The notes under the pieces are model-generated. The model had not been told where the DNA came from. It made no database searches and saw only the letters and a list, made by a program, of their open reading frames with translations. From Candidatus Bathyarchaeota archaeon (GTDB lineage Archaea; Thermoproteota; Bathyarchaeia; Bathyarchaeales; Bathycorpusculaceae), in the NCBI GenBank assembly GCA_003601875.1, contig PIYF01000025.1, positions 1 through 8,643 on the forward strand: a DNA stretch of 8,643 nucleotides. Direction: 5' to 3'. Shown here piece by piece: positions 4,931 to 8,643 of the stretch. Position 1 is the stretch's first letter, and every line of letters starts with the position of its first letter. The position numbers and the translations under genes were made by a program.

Positions 4931-6166
4931 CTATTTTAGTATGCGTTTTTGCACTTCAACCAGCCTATCAATTTCTTCTTCAGTGTTAAAGAAATGAGTG
5001 CTTACCCTTATTCCTCCTATACCGCCTAGATATCTAATTGAAACTTTTATTGGCTTTTCATCAAGCCGTGGACGTTGAAACATATTGAAGCTTTCAAGAT
5101 CACGTTTATGACTGCCAGTTGTATACATTATTAATCCATGTCTTTTCTCCGGATCCGCTGGTGTAAGAACTTTGCAGTTGATGTCTTTAAGCCTTTCAAT
5201 GAGGTAGCCTCCAAGTTTGCGAACCCTTTTCTCAATGTTTCTAATTCCAAGGTTGTTAAGGAACTTTAACGTTGAATTCCAACCAAACAGAGTTGGAGTT
5301 ACACAGACCCCCTGATTAAATCTATTTGCATTTTTAACAAGGGGATAATCCCAACTTCTAATATTATCATGATCTGGTTGGTTGAACGGAAAACCTCCAG
5401 GAATATCAGCCCAAATGTAATTATGGAATAATGGATTAATCTTCTCAATTAAGTCTTCTCGAATATAAAATATGCCAGCGCCTTCAGGTCCACACTGCCA
5501 CTTATAACTTCCAGTGATAAGAAAATCCACATTATCGTTATGAACGTTTACATCAATTGCACCGACTGCTTGGAAGGCGTCATCCAATACGAAAGCGTTG
5601 TGTTCATGGGTGATTCTGCAAACTTCTTTCATGTTGTAGGTGAAACCGCAAAACGGAGTTGTATGGCAAACAACAACTAGTTTAGTGTTATCATCAACGT
5701 TTTTCTCTAAATCTTCTAAAAGAATTTCTCCATTAACATTTTTGATTCTCCGCAGTTTAACACCCTTACGTCTACTTAAATTCAGTAATATTTGAACTAA
5801 AGAAGGATAGGTTAAATCTGTGAATACTGCATTATCACCTTTTCTCCATTCAATCATATTATTGACTATCAGGTTAGCTGCTGTCATTACACGATACATG
5901 TTTGTAACTTCTGTAGTTTTTGCATGAATCAGCTTTGCAGCCTCTTCAATACAGCTAAAGAAAACATTGGTTAGAAAAGGGTGAGATGCAACGTCAGGCA
6001 CAGGAATACTTTCAATTCTCCCACTTTCCTGAAATTGGAGGCATTCACGCATAGCCTTTAACCAATATTTACCAGGCAATGTTTGACTAGCAGCATTAAA
6101 AAATGTGTAATGGCTAAGTAATGGAAACTCTTCTCTTATCTTTTCCAGATTTCCTTCCAAGTTCAT
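4931..6166 (-). CDS. Class V PLP-dependent aminotransferase (cysteine desulfurase / isopenicillin-N-epimerase-like)
   Basis: Fold-type I PLP enzyme of the class V aminotransferase superfamily, about 411 residues. Numbered from an alternative GTG at 6175, the PLP Schiff-base lysine is Lys225 in TGSYKWQCGPEGAG. The cofactor ring contacts are Asp199 and Gln202 in VLDDAFQAVGA. VVCHTTPFCGFTYNMKEV (168-185) matches the cofactor/substrate segment, and IRVSTHFFNTEEEIDRLV near the C-terminus has the Arg expected to hold a substrate carboxylate. No catalytic-cysteine loop of a true NifS/IscS desulfurase is apparent, so an epimerase, lyase or kynureninase-like role is as likely. ATG 6166 and GTG 6175 are both possible starts; I prefer ATG. 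It appears to have its own promoter after lysE and is followed 9 bp later by the macrodomain gene. Reaction and substrate cannot be assigned. Confidence 0.85.
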   Translation of the reverse strand: MNLEGNLEKIREEFPLLSHYTFFNAASQTLPGKYWLKAMRECLQFQESGRIESIPVPDVASHPFLTNVFFSCIEEAAKLIHAKTTEVTNMYRVMTAANLIVNNMIEWRKGDNAVFTDLTYPSLVQILLNLSRRKGVKLRRIKNVNGEILLEDLEKNVDDNTKLVVVCHTTPFCGFTYNMKEVCRITHEHNAFVLDDAFQAVGAIDVNVHNDNVDFLITGSYKWQCGPEGAGIFYIREDLIEKINPLFHNYIWADIPGGFPFNQPDHDNIRSWDYPLVKNANRFNQGVCVTPTLFGWNSTLKFLNNLGIRNIEKRVRKLGGYLIERLKDINCKVLTPADPEKRHGLIMYTTGSHKRDLESFNMFQRPRLDEKPIKVSIRYLGGIGGIRVSTHFFNTEEEIDRLVEVQKRILK

Positions 6167-6208
6167 TTCAACCACTTTTGAAATAATTTTGAATTTTATT
6201 GTTAACTT

Positions 6209-6218
6209 CTTTTATAAG
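6209..6218 (-). promoter_or_regulatory. TATA box of the aminotransferase-macrodomain unit, on the lysE stop codon
   Basis: Read on the - strand, CTTATAAAAG is close to the ideal archaeal TATA box. Its TAA is the stop codon of the LysE-type gene. A start 26 nt downstream falls near 6188, leaving a short leader before the ATG at 6166. The match and spacing are seen; promoter function is inferred. Confidence 0.5.
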
Positions 6219-6829
6219 GCTAATGATGAAATTATGAACCATATTCCAAAGGCTGATAAAGTTATAAAGCAAAATCCAAAGACTGCTTGCTGCATTTTTC
6301 TGTTCCAGAACTTTTTAGATTTAAAAACTGTGAATGAAACAAACGTGTCCCAGCTTAAGTCACAAAACCAATGGGTGAAAGTGAAAATTAGAAAACCTGA
6401 AAAACCGAAAATCATTGAATTCATTATCAATGAAGCGCCCACAGTTATCCACCATAAGAAGAAATATGGATTTGCACATGTTGTGAGGATTCCGGCAACT
6501 ATGGAGCTATGTGCAGAACCTTCAGATGGTTCTTCACTCGAATTTTTAACAGTTCTAAACATTTGAAAACCCATGTATAAGAGGATTAAGCCTCCAGTGA
6601 AGCCAACAATTTTCTGAACAGAAGATGTGAAGAGCTGTGCAAAACCGAAGTATATGAGAAACATTAGGGGAAACTCTATTACACCATGACCGAGAGCTAT
6701 TAAGGCTCCAGCAGTTTTACTTTTGTATCCTTTCGCAACAGTTACAGCGAAAACCGGTCCAGGCATCATCACGCCTGAAAGGGAAATAAGAATCACTGAA
6801 AAGAGAAATGAAAGGAGGTTTAACTCCAA
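6212..6829 (-). CDS. LysE/RhtB-family exporter
   Basis: Small inner-membrane exporter of the LysE superfamily, whose members export amino acids or similar small solutes; 205 residues, typical length. Family motifs: GVMMPGPVFAVTVAKGYK (19-36) at the end of the first helix, ALGHGVIEFP (45-54), GGLILLYMGFQMF (79-91) and CANPYFFLWWITVGA (118-132). About six hydrophobic helices are visible, with a polar loop around residues 95-107 as in relatives. The start is TTG at 6829, supported by GGTGG three bases upstream; no ATG or GTG lies before the first helix. It begins 17 bp after the Tsr3 stop and is probably co-transcribed with it, although no functional link is evident. Substrate unknown. Confidence 0.85.
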   Translation of the reverse strand: MELNLLSFLFSVILISLSGVMMPGPVFAVTVAKGYKSKTAGALIALGHGVIEFPLMFLIYFGFAQLFTSSVQKIVGFTGGLILLYMGFQMFRTVKNSSEEPSEGSAHSSIVAGILTTCANPYFFLWWITVGASLIMNSMIFGFSGFLIFTFTHWFCDLSWDTFVSFTVFKSKKFWNRKMQQAVFGFCFITLSAFGIWFIISSLAL

Positions 6830-6846
6830 ATTTCCACCTACATCTG

Positions 6847-7368
6847 TTAAAGGTTGTTAATAAAGTTCTTTTGCATTTTTATTATTTCACTGCTATCCTT
6901 TGCATTTGAATATCTTTCTAACCTTTCTTCGTTTATCTCTAGGAAAGTGTGTCCCCATTTAAATATTGAAAGTATTTTATGTGCTTCCTCTTTAAACCCT
7001 GCAATGTATAAGGCTGCAGCTAAAGATTCAACGGTGCTTAGTTTTGTTGGTTTTCCAAAATTCACTGGATTTCCAGCGATTAAGATGGGTAGGCAACGAG
7101 AGGTTCCTCGAACATGTTTAGCTAACACTTTTTCAGCGTGTTCCCAACTGCAGTCCAAGGCTGCTAAACCAAAATTTTTAATACGGCTTTTATCAGCTGG
7201 GGAAAAAGCAATTTTAGAGAAGGGGTTAAGCACGATGGCTCTTTTCGGTAAAAATTTAATGTGATATACTAAGCGTATTAAACCGTGACGTTTAAGCTTT
7301 AAAGCTGTACACTTTTTAGGATCACATTGCCCAGCATGATAGACAACTATTTTAACAGCTTCATCCAC
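6847..7368 (-). CDS. tsr3: Tsr3-type rRNA aminocarboxypropyltransferase (DUF367)
   Basis: Transfers the 3-amino-3-carboxypropyl group of S-adenosylmethionine to a hypermodified uridine of small-subunit rRNA (acp3 modification), a late step of small-subunit maturation. It has 173 residues, normal for archaeal Tsr3. Signature segments in order: YHAGQCDPKKCTALKLKRHG (10-29), VLNPFSKIAFSPADKS (46-61), GLAALDCSWEHAE (67-79) and RCLPILIAGNPVNFGKPTKL (91-110), followed by STVESLAAALYIAGF and FKWGHTFLEIN. The start is GTG at 7368, overlapping the 3' end of the NnrED gene by 8 bp; no other start codon precedes the conserved region. It is followed by the LysE-type gene. Identity is firm. Confidence 0.93.
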   Translation of the reverse strand: MDEAVKIVVYHAGQCDPKKCTALKLKRHGLIRLVYHIKFLPKRAIVLNPFSKIAFSPADKSRIKNFGLAALDCSWEHAEKVLAKHVRGTSRCLPILIAGNPVNFGKPTKLSTVESLAAALYIAGFKEEAHKILSIFKWGHTFLEINEERLERYSNAKDSSEIIKMQKNFINNL

Positions 7369-8643
7369 GAGTTTTCAACACCCTTCCATACTTCATAGGG
7401 TTATTCAAAATTTTTGGAATAGCCTCTATAAGGTCTGTTGCCAACATGTGATAACCCTTTTCCTCAAAGACTAAATCTCCAGCGGCACCATTAACGAACG
7501 CGCCTGCTGCAGCAGCCTCAAAGGGGTCAGCTTTTTGAGCGAGAAAGGCGCCGACTACTCCAGAAAGCACGTCACCTGTTCCTCCAACAGTCATTCCAGC
7601 ATTTCCAGTGAAGTTTAACTTGAATCTTTCTCCATCAGCAACTATATCTACGGGTCCTTTAAGAAGAATTACACAATTGAGTTCAGAGGCAGTTTTCTGC
7701 ACATTCACAACCCTTTCATTTAGACTTTCAGGTAGTTTCCGTTCAGTTAATAACATGTATTCTCCAGCGTGAGGAGTTAAAACTAATGGAACGTTTAGTG
7801 TTTTCTTAAACTCTGAGAAAGCCTTTAATCCGTCAGCATCCAAAAGCAAAGGTTTTCCAGCTTTCTCAACCATTTCTAAAATTTTTTTAACAGCTTCTTT
7901 TGTCTCTGGATGTAATCCCAATCCCGGCCCAAGAACAACAGCTGTAGCTATGTTTATGTATTCTTTTAAATTGGAAATTACCTGTGGATTTAAATGTTCT
8001 CCCTCAAGTTTTATAGTGATTAAGTTCGGCGACATGGAAGCTATTGTATAAGCTGTTTTTTCAGGAGCTGCCACATATGCTAGGTCAACGCCTGTTCTTA
8101 AGGCTGCTAAAGCGACAAGGGCTGGAGCACCTGAAAACGTTTCACTCCCTCCAATGACGAGTAAACGTCCAAAATCTCCCTTGTGAGATTCTGGTGGACG
8201 TTTCTTTATAACTAAGAAGACGTCGCCGGGACCAGTGAAGGTTTCAATTTCTTTAGGTAAACCAATTTCTTTTACAGTTAACTTGCCCACATATTCTTTA
8301 GCCTTTTCAAGTCCCTTTTTTGGTTTATAAAAAGTTATTGTTAGATCTGCTTTAACGGCTTCACCTAACACTTCACCAGTGTCTGAGTTTATTCCTGTTG
8401 GAATGTCAACTGCAACTTTAAAACCATGCATGGAATTTATTTTTTGGACAAACTGGAGAATGGGTGGTCGCAGTTTACCTTTGACACCTGTTCCAAGTAA
8501 AGCATCAACAATTATGTCTGCACCTAATTTAGGTATTAGTGAACTGTCTGGAACTTCAAGTATGCTGACATTTTTTAGGAAACGTAATGCTTCCCAATTT
8601 TTTAAAGCCTCTTTATTCGTTATTTCCTCGGCTTTTCCAGCTA
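7361..8643 (-). CDS. nnr: Bifunctional NAD(P)H-hydrate epimerase / ADP-dependent NAD(P)H-hydrate dehydratase (partial, 5' end outside window)
   Basis: Repairs hydrated NADH/NADPH: the N-terminal domain epimerises R- to S-NAD(P)HX and the C-terminal domain dehydrates S-NAD(P)HX using ADP. The frame stays open to the right edge, so this entry includes codons upstream of an internal ATG at 8431; 426 residues are visible and the N-terminus is missing. The epimerase part contains ADIIVDALLGTGVKGKLRPP, with its catalytic-type Asp, then AVDIPTGINSDTGEV. The dehydratase part has KGDFGRLLVIGGSETFSGAP, VVLGPGLGL, LLLDADGLKAF, LTPHAGEYMLL and the nucleotide-binding GGTGDVLSGVVGAFLA. Both domains look intact where seen. 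Its TGA overlaps the start of tsr3, suggesting coupled translation. Confidence 0.94.
   Translation of the reverse strand, partial: AGKAEEITNKEALKNWEALRFLKNVSILEVPDSSLIPKLGADIIVDALLGTGVKGKLRPPILQFVQKINSMHGFKVAVDIPTGINSDTGEVLGEAVKADLTITFYKPKKGLEKAKEYVGKLTVKEIGLPKEIETFTGPGDVFLVIKKRPPESHKGDFGRLLVIGGSETFSGAPALVALAALRTGVDLAYVAAPEKTAYTIASMSPNLITIKLEGEHLNPQVISNLKEYINIATAVVLGPGLGLHPETKEAVKKILEMVEKAGKPLLLDADGLKAFSEFKKTLNVPLVLTPHAGEYMLLTERKLPESLNERVVNVQKTASELNCVILLKGPVDIVADGERFKLNFTGNAGMTVGGTGDVLSGVVGAFLAQKADPFEAAAAGAFVNGAAGDLVFEEKGYHMLATDLIEAIPKILNNPMKYGRVLKTRG

Noticed and set aside
6189..6566. Open reading frame of 125 codons on the + strand
   Set aside because: It is fully antisense to the LysE-type gene, whose family motifs are clear. 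No ribosome site or protein signature supports it.
6854..7264. Open reading frame of 136 codons on the + strand
   Set aside because: It is antisense to tsr3, which has unmistakable conserved motifs. The frame is a shadow.
8429..8431. ATG at 8431 as the start of a stand-alone NAD(P)HX dehydratase
   Set aside because: Upstream codons in the same frame stay open to the window edge and encode the conserved epimerase segment IVDALLGTG, so this ATG is internal to a fused protein.
1..8643. CRISPR array, insertion sequence, phage, toxin-antitoxin or other defence island
   Set aside because: No regularly spaced repeats, transposase or integrase motifs, terminal inverted repeats or defence gene families were seen. 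The nuclease-fold gene alone is not enough to call a defence system.

Overview
The window reads as a low-G+C archaeal chromosome segment. The evidence is an archaeal-type RNase P RNA gene, a Tsr3-type rRNA aminocarboxypropyltransferase, a Fap7-type adenylate kinase/ATPase, a DUF1922-like zinc protein, TATA-box-like promoters about 26 nt from predicted starts, and GAGG/GGAGG ribosome sites at internal operon genes. A member of the Thermoproteota/Bathyarchaeia is my best guess, but that is inference only. I see no CRISPR array, insertion sequence, phage gene, tRNA or 16S/23S rRNA. Coding density is very high, with touching or overlapping stops.

Left part, + strand: the 3' half of a tRNA 2-thiolation enzyme (TtuA/NcsA/Ctu1 family, cut by the window edge), then a stem-loop/promoter region and a tight cbiM-cbiQ-cbiO operon encoding an ECF-type cobalt/nickel importer without a recognisable CbiN. 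cbiO converges, with overlapping stop codons, on a small DUF1922-like zinc-ribbon protein. That gene is divergent from a Mrr/PD-(D/E)xK-like protein whose usual catalytic Glu position holds Trp. The Mrr-like gene converges, one base apart, on the Fap7-like ATPase gene.

Middle: the RNase P RNA gene (+ strand, about 315 nt) has P1, P2, P3, P4 (with its bulged U), a GNRA-capped hairpin and P12 all readable by eye. It is divergent from fap7, and the two TATA-like boxes lie within a roughly 75-bp spacer. Its 3' end lies 10 bp from the stop of a convergent macrodomain gene.

Right part, all - strand, in transcription order: a fused NAD(P)H-hydrate epimerase/dehydratase (5' end outside the window), Tsr3 (8-bp overlap), a LysE/RhtB-type exporter, then, after a TATA box placed on the lysE stop codon, a class V PLP-dependent aminotransferase and the macrodomain protein.

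Two functional themes recur. Four genes act on RNA or ribosome maturation (tRNA thiolation, RNase P RNA, Fap7, Tsr3). Two act on NAD-related metabolites (NAD(P)HX repair and an ADP-ribose-binding macrodomain). I found no clearly new multi-gene system. The more unusual points are the Glu-to-Trp change in the nuclease-like protein, the extended His-Ile-His N-terminus of CbiM, and compact promoter and terminator signals embedded in neighbouring genes.
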